Source: Brachionus koreanus (taxonomy: Eukaryota > Rotifera > Eurotatoria > Ploima > Brachionidae). From it: DNA of 64,000 bases. The DNA is taken from positions 68,036 through 132,035 of the forward strand of contig PJRA01000428.1 in assembly GCA_016987375.1 (NCBI GenBank), given 5' to 3'. A model generated the notes under the pieces. It saw only the letters and a list, made by a program, of their open reading frames with translations. It did no database searches and was not told the origin of the DNA. The translations under genes and the position numbers were made by a program. This document shows positions 1 through 11,700 of this stretch, one piece after another (the stretch's first letter is position 1; every line of letters begins with the position of its first letter).

Positions 1-3000
1 TCTTCTGAAGTTGCGTTGTTTGTTATGCGTTGTTTATAGGCCACTGCAAAACGACTATTGTAAGAGCATGCAATGGTCAATGGAAAATTTCCATTCAAAT
101 TAACTTGACTACTTTGATTGCTGTTTGGCATCCATTCGAAAAATTCGTATTCCTCACCTGTTTTCACTCTACATGACCAAAATCTTATGATACCATCAGA
201 ACAGGCTGTAGTAAATAAATAGGGAACTCTATTTTGACAAAACATTCCACTTGATGCTAAATTTGCGGCTGCTGCTGAAGCACAAGATACGTAAACATCA
301 TTTGGCAGATTAAGCTCTTGTTGACATACTCTTGTACTTTTGATTGTTAATCTATTCTTTTCTTCAGAATTTTGTGGAGAAGATAAAATTTTTATTTTCC
401 ACATATGTACAATTTCGATAATTTTAACAAATTTGTTTGTGATATTTCGTTTTTTTTCGAGTAAAATCAAAAAGTAGCTTTCTTCAAATTGATTATTAGC
501 ATTTATTATCACCTTGGTGGTATCATCTATCAAATTTTCTTGATAAATATGGAACAAATCAGCTTTTGTCCAATTTGACAAACTAGAATCGGCCAGCTTT
601 TCCAGCTCTATGATACAACCAGGTCTGGCAGTTGATTGAATACTTACAATATTAAAACTATTATTAGGAATTTCTGTAGTATTCGACACTCCTATAAATG
701 AGTCATTTGACAAATAGCTTGAAATTGATGAACTGGTAGCTGTTTTTGTACAGTTTACATGTGGTTTATTAAACTCTTGTAACAAAGTTCGAGCATCAAA
801 AACTGCCTGATAAATGGTAATTTGAGAAGCATCAGTAGAAGCAAAAAGAGTGCTCGGTGAAGCTGAAGATGTTCCTAAAGTTGATGAAGGAAGAAAGCAG
901 GGAAACCATGCAATGTTTTCAAACGCATTTGGTTTTGCAGAGTCTATACGGGCTAATTCGAAAATACCACCTGACTTACACAATGGACCAATTGGTTCTA
1001 CACCCCAGATTACAATACCTTTTTGATACTTGGCATAAAACTCAGAATCTTCATTTTTATCGCTTTGATCAAATTTTTGCTGCGTATTTAAATCATTAAT
1101 CGAATTAGTTAATAAAAAAGGTAAAATTGGATGAGACGTTATATCACTGACTTTAAAACGATGACCGCAAACTCTATATAAATGAGTAATATTTACCAAC
1201 GATTGGTATTTCGAGTTGTCTTGAAATTGAATTCTCCATAAATTCAATGTTCCATTGTTGTGCTTTGACACAAGACTAACAGCTCCTGGTTCATAAGAAT
1301 ATTCGTTATCCAGCTCAGGCTTTTCCAAATTAGACATTATAGGCTCAGTGTATAAAAATATAGAATTTGTTAGCGAATTTGAATCGCCTATCGGAAACGA
1401 ATGAGGAATTTTGGCATGAAAGCTCACTTGAGCTTGGCGATAAATATTTCCCGGCATGTTTTCATCCAGCCAATCTACGAGCCAAATAAGAACACTTCCA
1501 TCTAATGGATGAATACAAAACAAAATATCGTGGCTATCGAACCAGTCTTTTAGCATTTGATCTAACTTTTGGTCTATTGAATTACCAAAAAGTAAATTTT
1601 TAGTCTCATCGTCAAGATTAATATTAAGTAAGGAATCTAATGTAAAATTTGGTTGTTTAGATTCATCTAGTTCATTTATGCTTGAAGATGAAGATGAATT
1701 CGATTCAGGTTTATTTTGTTGCTGCATGTAAATTTTTTTTAGTTTTTCATAAATTTCCTTTGAGAATAATTCAGCCGTATAAGTAAAATGAAAATCTTTA
1801 TTTTGCATCCAATGTACAACAAAATTTTTAAAATCTTTAGAGTTTGGTTGATTTAAATTTGGCAATAAATGAAGAGGAATACATGATGCGTCAGGATCAA
1901 TTAAACCAGCTAAATGAAAATGAAAAGCCCGACTAACTGATTGCTGATAATGAGAAGCTGCTGTACCAGAAGTCATTTTCGAAACAGTCGCAAATTCACT
2001 CAAACTAGGCGTTTGTTGCAATAATGAAGGACTTGTTGAAAAGTTGGCTTTTTCTGACTTTGTTTGTTCAAGATTTGATGCATAGAGTTGATTTGATCCC
2101 ATTGAAGTTAAAAAGGACAGATTTGAATTGGATGAGTATGTATTGTGAATGTTGGAAGACTTAGTTTCGGAGTTTAGTGTCACCGACTTTGAAGAAAAAT
2201 GAGGAAAATGACTAGATAACCTTAATTTAGAAATAAAAAAATTAACAATCAATTAAATATTAATTAAAAAAACACAAAATTTTATATTTATAACGTTGTG
2301 TGTGCTTTTTTTTTGTTGCTTCAAATAATTATTCTAACATAAAAAACAAACCTCATTTTCTGAAGCTTATGAAAAAGCTTTTTTTTATGCCTAACCGATT
2401 TAGAATTGGAGAGCGAATAAGTAGAATGATTTGAATTTAGATTTGCTACACCACCGCTATCTAGTTCGGTCTTGTGAAAATTTGTTGTCATAAATTGATT
2501 GTGGGAATGTTGAGTTAGTCCATCATCTGGCAAAACAGTTTCAGTCCAAATGCGACATATGTTATCTTTGCAGCAAGTTATTAAAGAATTTGAAACCATT
2601 CCTCTAAATAGAAGTTTAGTTTAAAAAATTTGATCATTTATAAAATATTAATAAATAACCTCGGCATGAATTTGCTTATTTGCCGCCAAGACAAACTTGT
2701 TACTGCACGTGGATGGGCTAAATATATAAAATCATAGTCAAGATTTGTAGCGTCCAACGAATCCAATCCTAACAACAAATGAATAAAATAAAATTGTCAA
2801 AAACACAAAATAAATTTACTTTCATGCCATATTTTAACCAAACGATCATTCTTTTAGGTATTAAAAAATTTTTAAAAATAATTCTTTTTTTTTAATTATT
2901 ATAAATTAATTTACGTGTCCATAAGTTGCAAAAAATGATCCATCAGGTGAAAATTTAACAAATTTAATCGAATCAACTATCCTTTGTTAATAAATATAAT

Positions 3001-3792
3001 AATAATAATAAAATAGATTACTCAATTCTAGGTAGAAAGTTTTAATTACTTGGTTTCCCATATTTTAATGAAAATATTCTGATTTTGCTTTTCTTCAGTT
3101 TGATTATTCTCATTCGGTATGAAATTGTCAGCATCATCATGAATCGAAAATTTTACCGGTGAGTCATCATTTGTTTTTGTATAGTTCAGGTTTTTTGCAT
3201 CTGCATTAAGATTGTAAGTCCAAATCTGTAATGTTCCATTGGAACAGCCGATTAAAATACGTTGGCCATCATTATTCCATGAAACACATTCAATATCGGA
3301 CTCAAGTTCTATTACACCTATTTCTATCCACTTGTAATGAATATTCTATTGCATGGATACAAAAAATTTATTAGATTCATAATTTTTAAAGGCTTTGAAT
3401 TCTTACATGAGTAGCTTTTTTGGCAGAAGGTGTTGGTTCGAAAATGAAGATCTTATTTGAATATGCCGCAGCTATCTTAGATTTTAAAATATTTAAAGAT
3501 TTTTTTCTCAAAAATTATTACTTTTCCAGTATCCAAAGTACAGTCAATACATCGAATAATTGCATCTGAATTGTGTTTGTTTGAAGAAATAATTTGAACT
3601 CTGTCAAAGTTTGACGATAAAATTATCAAATTTTTTCCTGAGCCATATGTCTTCAGTTATAAGTTTGTTTTCATTTATTTTAAAAGAAATACCGATAAAA
3701 TTTACTGTGAAATGATTTTGTCCAACACTGCCAATCGCTACACTATTTTCAAATATATTGGCAGCTCCTGTTAAGACTTGATGCTTGTTCAT
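1..3792 (-). CDS. DMXL: DmX-like protein (rabconnectin-3 alpha), N-terminal third, cut by the window edge
   Basis: DMXL proteins are giant WD40 proteins that, with WDR7, form the rabconnectin-3/RAVE complex, which promotes assembly and activity of the V-ATPase on vesicles and endosomes. Nine exons are readable: 3792-3706, 3650-3522, 3475-3407, 3345-3050, 2981-2915, 2850-2820, 2768-2660, 2603-2352 and 2220 to the edge. All join in frame, giving about 1,086 residues against roughly 3,000 for the family. The start MNKHQVLTGAAN, then TYGSG, FSPDGSFFATYGH, YLAHPRAVTSLSWR, CRIWTETVLPDDG, QVSFHAKIPHSFP, VCGHRFKVSD and FNIVSIQSTARPGCIIELE follow the vertebrate DMXL N terminus as I recall it. The last exon is over 2.2 kb while the others are short. 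The 5' end lies 533 bp from the divergent V-ATPase subunit d gene. The remainder lies left of position 1. Confidence 0.95.
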
Positions 3793-4325
3793 CTTAGTCG
3801 AATTATTTTAAACAAAAATATAAAAATTTCAAAGATCAGAAATAGAAAATTTCAAAACTAAAATAAATAGACAAGTTTTATTAAGAAAACTTTACAGAAA
3901 TAAAAACTCCTTAAATTGTCCATAATATTGGCATTTAATTATGTATTAAAAAATTGAAATAATTTTAATATGCTAAAATTTGATTTCAAAAAAGCAAAAC
4001 TATAAACTAATAATCTTGGAAATAATTAAAATTATTATAATTAAATATAAGATGACAAGAAATCTTTTTTAATATAGATGCAAGCACAATAAAAGTTCAT
4101 AATTTATAAAAAATTTTAACTTGCATCTCATCATCGACATATTAAGTGTTTAATTTGTTTTAATAAAATTTATATATCTAAAACTAGTAAATAACTAGAT
4201 TTAAATTGCCTAATAAATAAACCGGTTATAAATGTTTCATTTAGGAAAATCATTTGATTAGTTTTCATCATATGATAGAAATTTTTAATTATTTATCTTT
4301 AAAAAAAATTTAGAGAAAAGTAAAA
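3793..4325. promoter_or_regulatory. Shared divergent 5' region between DMXL and V-ATPase d
   Basis: This 533 bp AT-rich stretch separates the two start codons of genes transcribed away from each other, so promoters for both must lie here or just inside. I see no TATA or initiator I would defend in such AT-rich sequence. A pyrimidine-poor TTTAG ends 12 nt before the V-ATPase start at 4326 and could be a splice acceptor for a leader exon. No open frame of note lies inside. Confidence 0.55.
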
Positions 4326-5430
4326 ATGTTTTTAGACGTTTTGTTTAATATCGACAATGGCTACTTGGAAGGTCTTGTAAGAGGATTCAAAAGTGGCATA
4401 CTCAAAAATCAAGACTATATTAATTTAGTTCAATGTGAAACTTTGGAAGACTTGAAATTGCATTTGCAAACTACAGATTACGGAAATTTTCTAGCTAACG
4501 AACCAAGTCCGTTAACAGTTAGTGTAATAGATGACAAAATTCGAGAGAAATATGTTCTTGAATTTCAACATCTAAGAAATCACGCTGTCAAACCATTAAG
4601 TAAATTTCTAGACTATATCACGTACTCATATATGATAGACAATATCGTTCTATTGATCACTGGTCACTTGCACCAACGTAGTGTCCAAGAGCTGCTTCCG
4701 AAATGTCATCCTTTGGGAATGTTTGAGCAAATGGGAGCCATAACTGTTGCAGATACTTCAGCAAGTTTATACAACGCTATTCTAATAGATACACCTTTGG
4801 CTCCTTATTTTATTGATTGCATATCTGAACATGATTTAGATGAGTTGAACATTGAAATTATGAGAAACACTTTATACAAAGCTTACATTGAAGATTTCTA
4901 CAATTTTTGCAAGGAATTGGGAGGCCCAACAGGAGAAGTAATGTGCGAGCTGCTAGCTTTTGAAGCTGACAGAAGAGCTTTCATGATTACAATTAATTCT
5001 TTAGGCGTCGATTTACCAAAAGACGAACGGTCTAAACTTTATCCAAGGTGCGGAAAGCTTTATCCTGATGGTTTAAATCAATTATCCAAAGCCGAAGAAT
5101 ATGACCAAGTAAAAATGATAGCTGAAAGTTATGCGGTAATTTTATTTAAGGAAAAAAATAAAATGTTATAAATATATAATTAATTAAAAGGATTACAGAC
5201 CATTATTTGAAAATGTTGGCACAAACCCTGGTGATAAGACAATAGAAGATAAATTTTTTGAACAAGAAGTTAAGATGAATCTGAATGCATTTATGAGACA
5301 ATTCGGTTTTGGAGTTTTTTATTCATTTCTTAAACTCAAAGAACAAGAAAACAGAAATATAATTTGGATTGCAGAATGTGTGGCACAAAAACATAGGACA
5401 AGAATAGACAACTATATACCAATAATGTAA
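4326..5430 (+). CDS. ATP6V0D1: V-type H+-ATPase V0 sector subunit d
   Basis: Subunit d caps the membrane rotor ring of the V-ATPase on its cytosolic side and links it to the central stalk of V1, so it is essential for proton pumping into endosomes and lysosomes. Exon 1 is 4326-5135 and exon 2 is 5191-5430, joined in phase 0 to give 349 residues, close to the usual 351. Identity with animal d1 is high along the whole length: [85 protein letters not shown] and the C terminus RIDNYIPIM. The gene has one 55 bp intron. Its head-to-head neighbour is the V-ATPase assembly factor DMXL, which suggests shared control. The symbol follows the ubiquitous vertebrate paralogue; this copy predates the d1/d2 split. 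Confidence 0.98.
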
Positions 5431-5786
5431 TAGTTGACCCTTTATATTTTTATTTGAAGTCAGAAATTAAATATTTTTAATCTAAATTATTCTTTTTAAA
5501 CTTAAAAAAAAAACATATTATAAATGAAAGTTCTTGATTAATTTATATGTATTAACGTTCTATTTTTATTTAGAAAAAAAATTTAAATATCGTTTCGTAT
5601 CACCTTATTTTTTAAAACATTATAGAAATAAAAAATTGAAAAAAAATTCGTATCTTTTATTTAAAAATTTTAAATATATTTTTTTCAAATATTCATGTGA
5701 AAAATTTTAGATTAAAATACGATGAAATCAATATCAATTACTAAGAATGCTATATTAGTTTTTGTGTCAAAAGAATAGTTTTTCAA
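5431..5786. other. 3' intergenic spacer between convergent V-ATPase d and PATL1
   Basis: This 356 bp A/T-rich spacer must hold the 3' UTRs of two genes that end facing each other. Several AATAAA-like strings occur, but they are not informative at this base composition. No open frame or repeat was seen. Confidence 0.6.
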
Positions 5787-8700
5787 TCATGAATCATCTG
5801 TTATTTGGTTGAAAAGTTCCTCAAGTTTTTCTGTATTTTTCTTCCATAAATCTAAATTTATGGGAAAGTTGTTTAGTACGGCTGTAAAATTTAACGGGCA
5901 CTTTTCGTAAAGATTAGATTTGATGTTGTTTATGTCTTCTTCGATTAAATGAATACCATTGAGAAACATATTTAAAAATGAACTCCTTTAAAAAAAATAA
6001 AAATTTATCAAAATAAAAGATTATTGAGATCCAATTTACCACATAATTTTAACTTCACTATCAAAATCATCTTGGTTGACTAGTTCAGACTTCGACACAA
6101 ATTTAAGCAAATATGTCAAGCCAAACTAAAAATCACATTGAAATAATACGGATTTTTTTTTCATAAAAAATATACTTTATTTGAGAATATTATTTTATAA
6201 ACTTGATTTGATTGTCTTGTGTAAAGCTTTACAAATTGCTCTACAATTTGCACTAAATCATTGAATTTTTGTGTATCAATAGCGTAACTAATCTGGCTGT
6301 AAATATCATCCAACGATATATTATTTTTTGAGACTATGTATAAGTATTGCATAAAATATCCAAGTATTTGTTTAGTCTGATGCTTTATTAAATTAAATGT
6401 TTTTATATATTCAAATTATTTGTGTTTTTTGTTGTTTTTTTTTCAATATTACAAGATTAAAAGATGGAAGGCATTTTCCAAGAAGTCTCTTTCCTTTTGG
6501 AACAAAAAGATAATGTGGAAAATTTTCGGAACACATCATTGACGCAAGTCTATCGACTTTTGTACGTCTTTCCGTAAACAAAGTAGCCCTTAAAATAGAC
6601 ATATTAGTTTGAAGCATGAAAATTATTTTTGATCTTAAAATTGATTTAAATATTGAAATGAAAAATGTCTTGAAGCAATCAAATGATAGATTAATGTTTT
6701 TGAAAACAAAAAAAAAAACGTGCTTTAATAGCTTTGACCACGTTTTCAAAATGCTCAATAATACTAAAAATTTTTCAAAATATCAAAAAGTGCTTTTTAT
6801 TTTATTGTTCAATGTTTTTTAAAAAATAGCTTAATAAGTTCCTAAAACAACTCTTAATTTTTCTAGACAATCACGTTTTATACAGATGAGAGTTCACTTT
6901 ATTTTGTTACTCGTGCTAAATTGCTTGTGGAATTTTGAAAGCTTGCATGGATTTATTAATTTAAAAACCTATGACAAAACTAAGAACATTTAGAAAAAGA
7001 TAACAATTGCAGCAAAGTGTCATGACTTGAGTTGCTTCGTGTAGCTATTTCAATGTTTTATCTAATATTCTAGGAGTTAAGATGCATAATTCAATTTAGA
7101 TATTGTTTTTGATAAGAATAGTAGAGGAAATCACAAGGTAGATTGAACGCTTTTGAGTATACACATTTTCATAATAAATATTTTAATTTCGTACAAAACA
7201 CGTGCAAATAATAACCATCGTCAAGCGATTATTTTCATGAATAAATTATGAGTTGAAAGATTTCAGTCATTGTAAAATTTGGCCAACATGCATTCGAGGC
7301 ATATTTCAAAATATTTTATGTTAATCAAATGTCAAATTTAGAATTCAATTTTTGCTATAGAAAAAGAATAATTTTCTTCTTATTTCAAATAGAATTTTGA
7401 AAATATTTCGTACATAGGCACAAATCTCATGTTCCTAAGTAGACGCATGCATATATTTGCATGAAATCTTCTTTTTTTTTTCTCTAATTTTATTTTCTTC
7501 TAGTTGTTTTTGGAAAAAAAAAAGTTTTTGCGTTTTAAGCTTTTTAAATTGTGCAGATTAAGGCTCGTTTTCAATACTAGACTCAATGTTCGTTTCAAAA
7601 ATAATTATTATTGGTTTAGAAATTTAATAAAAAGAAAAGAAAAATGTGCTTTATGAAACATTATGCAATCTAATGAGTATTTTATTTTTGACAATCTGAT
7701 CTAACCCCCTTTTTCCATTATTTTAAAATAAACGCTTTCATAAAACGTAATTTTAAGCATTTTCCTACTGATATTTTTTGTAAAAGCACATGTTTCAACA
7801 TTGTTCTAAATTCTGCCCAAACTTTAATGTCGCTATTTAAGCATTATATTTAGATCAAATTTTTACATTAAGTTTCTACTTAAAAAGAAAATTATTGTAT
7901 CTTTTAGCGAGCCCGATTTTTAATTAATTGTGTTGTTAATTTAGAACAAAATGATTTCAAGTTAAATGATTATTTGCTTGGTAAGAAAAAGGATAACAAC
8001 AATAGTTAAAGATAAGAACTAGTGAGTCTGTTAAAAAATTTTGATTAGCTTTGTAAACTGATCTCTCAAAACTGTCCGTCCTAAAATGGACAATATAGAA
8101 GTTTTACTCAAAGCAGCAGAATATATTGATGCTCAAGAAAATTTAGGCCACGATTCGAAGACGCCTAATCACTTGAATATAGATTCATCTTTATCACCCA
8201 TATCATCTGTTTCATACTCATCATCGTCTTCTTCGTTAATCAACTCACCAAATAATGCAAATAATTCAAGTTCTGCAAAGAATGACTCACTATTTCACAA
8301 AACGATCAATAGCAAAAAAAAACAAAATTCTTTCGTTGACAATTCAACTATTTATTCTTCATCTTTGCCTTCGAATTTCATCTGCACCTCCAAATTGTCG
8401 AAAATTAAAAAAGACGATGAAATTAAATCAATTTTCAACAAAAGCTTGTCTCGATTGGAAGAAATGAAGAGGTAATTTCAAATATATCTTTTTAAAACAA
8501 TAAACTAAAAGCACATGTATCACTTATTTTAGAGATAAAGCTATTCATAATACTTTAGAAAAAAATCGTAGAGCTCATCTAAAAGGATGCTTTGAAAGCT
8601 TGCAAAATGAATTGCCACAATACAAAGACAAAAAGTGTACTAATCTTGCTATATTGAACTATACTTTGAAATTTATTGAGGTTTGCTATAGATTTTTATG

Positions 8701-11700
8701 CTCATCAAAACTCAACTGAGTTTTAAAGTTTTTTTTTTTTTTTTAAAAGATGTCAAAAAAGAAAAATAAAGAAAACGAATTAGAAAAAAAGCGTCTTTTG
8801 GAAGAACAGTTTAAATTAAAAAACAAACTATCACAAATTGCTTTGGATTTCAAGGAGCATTTTCTAAAACAAAATGCCAATTCAATGGAAGATGCTGAAA
8901 ATCAGTTCAATAGTTTACTAAAAAGTCTAAATATTGATGATGATTTATTGAGTGTCAATGATAAAAATGACTGGATCCTTGACTGCAGTAAAAACGATTA
9001 TGACCAAAATTCTAATATAAGTAATTTATATTTTTGTTAGTAATCGAAATAGAAGTAATTATTTTTTATTATTAGCTGCTACTAGCCCCAAGCAAATTGT
9101 TGCCAAATATTACCGCAAACGATCCAGTAACAGTTTGTCAATAATAACTGGTATAAAAACTGTTCAGCCAACGCAATCCCTTCAATTACAACTTCAAAAT
9201 CAACTGAAATTGCAAAAATCTGGCAAAAGACTAAATAGTCAAAATAGACATAGACACTATTCTGTTGATGATAACATAATGAATAGACAACGAAATAGAA
9301 AGAAAACTGTTTCAACATATCAAAATGACTTTGAATCTAATTTTGACGAAGAAAACGATGGTTTTGATGATTATAATAGTACCGATGAAATCAGTGCGAC
9401 ACAAGAGTTTGAAATGGATTCTAATTCTTGGATAGGAAAAGACAATCAAGATAGCACAACAACAATCGATGATGATGAAGAATCAAGAGATTTGATTATA
9501 AATGAAGAAGATGAGGAAATCAAAAAATTGAGTAAAGACGAACCTATTGATATAGAGACGCTAAGTGATAAGAGTGGTAGTCCTTTGAATGATTACAATT
9601 CAGACCTAATACATGAACAAAGCAGGATTACATTAAAAAAAGACGAAAAAAACTCACCAACAAATTTTAGAACTAAATTTCCATCTGATTTGACCGGAAT
9701 TAAAATGGAAAAAGCAGCAAGCAATTTAGGTTACATAACTAAATCTTTAATCCCTAATGTTCGGAATTTAAATTTAAAAACCATCAATCATGATTCATCA
9801 TCTGAAAATATCTGCTTAAATGTAAGCGTTTGTTGAATTTATTTAAAATACAATGTTAAAATTTTATTCTTAGAACAAAATTAAACTGACTAGCAGCTTT
9901 TTCCAAAAACAAAACCAAAATAACTTAAAACCGAAGCAGTAGACTTAACAGTTATTTAAAATTTTGCATTTAGCATTATTAAATGCTTTAGCAAATCTCA
10001 TACAGTAGTTCAAGTTTGACTTTTTGTTTATGTTTGATTCGTAATATTCAATTTTTTTTCTTGGTGTAACCTAGTTATTAAGTTTTAATATATTTTAAAA
10101 CTTTTTAAAATTGTATTTTTTCTAATTTAATTTTCTCAAATAATTTTTTTATTTTTAACTCAACAACTTCTAATAAAGCACAAAATAATTTTTTTTTTAA
10201 TTTCAAAAACTTTTATTTTAGATTTTGATTTAATTTGTTTTTGAAAAGTAAACTTGAATTTTTTTACTGCTTTGTAATTGCAATTTTATCTAATAATTTA
10301 ATTTAATTTTGTAAATATTCAATTGTAAATAAAATTAAAAACTCTTAATCTTTTCTTTATATTTATTGTATAAACTTTCTTGAAATAATTTTATTATAAA
10401 TTATTTTATAAAAGCGAAAATAGACCATCTAAATAATTTTTAAGATATAATTTAAGGGTAAATGTTTTTCTGTCAAATTTTTAAAAGAAATATAAAGTAA
10501 GAATAATATGAGTTAAAAAATAGAGAAATATTAAAATTAAAATTAGATATATTAAGATAGAGAGTAACAGAATGCATTTTTATTTTTAATTTCTTATATC
10601 ATTGAAGAAGAGGTTAGTTTAGAATCGAATTTAATACCTAGGAACTTTATTTCTTTTAAATTAAAAATAGAACTTTCTTTGTTGTTTTTGTTAAAAATCA
10701 TTGAGCAAGACTTTTGAACGGAGCTCTTCATTTTTCATTTGAAAAGCCACTGTTCTAACTCAACTAAGTACTTATTCATTTTACTTTCTATATATCCATT
10801 TTTTTTATAAATAAAATTTGTTTTTTATTTATTTATTCATTTATTTGTTTATCTGCACTGAGATAATGCTCCTTCAGAATAATATAAAAAAATTTAGATT
10901 AAAATAAAGTTAAATAAGATAAAAAAAGAGAAAAAAAAGATTATTTAGCAAATTTGACATTAATTTAATTAATTTGATGCCTGGTATTTGACAATTAAAA
11001 ATTGACATTATTTTTAAAAATTTGACGCTTTTTCATGCGGCCATAATTTAATTATTTTATCCAATTTAAAAAAAGGAAATTAGAAAAACTAAAACAAAAA
11101 TGGCTAGAAAAAAATTAGAAATAAAATCTAATTAATCTTTTTATTTTCTTTTTATAGAAAATTCGTTCTAAGTTTCAGATTTTTTTTTTAATTAGATTTT
11201 AATCGAAGAAATCTTTTTTCTAGTCTAAAATTAATTTAAATTCGGGATTCTTAATTAGATTCTCAATTAATTAGATACTTGTATATATGCTTGCTTAAAT
11301 CAATTTTTTTATTAATTTTTAGAAATAAAAAAAGTTTGAATTTTCCACTTTCAGTAGGTTTTTATTTTAAAATTCTGAAATAAAATTTAAATTTAATTGA
11401 AGTATACTTAAGCTTAAATTTATCAGATAAATTGTCAAATATTGTGATGATGGTTTTTTAGAAATATAATTATTATACTTAATAATTAAATGCACTTTTA
11501 AAGGTAAAAATCAAATTTCAATTTATTTAACTTTAAATAATTTGATTGAGTTTAAGTAAGTATGTACATAAGTTTCAGTATTTGTTTTAAAACGCGTGTG
11601 ATTAAAAAATTGTGCTAAAAAAAATTCTAACCTGGTTTCATCTGGTTCTTTTAAAATTTTGTGTTCAATTTCATCGATCTCTAAGTAAACTTGATACATC

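Noticed and set aside
6411..6822. Overlapping frames on both strands read as separate small genes
   Set aside because: The minus-strand segment 6588-6453 is a PATL1 exon fixed by phase and similarity; the remaining parts are intronic.
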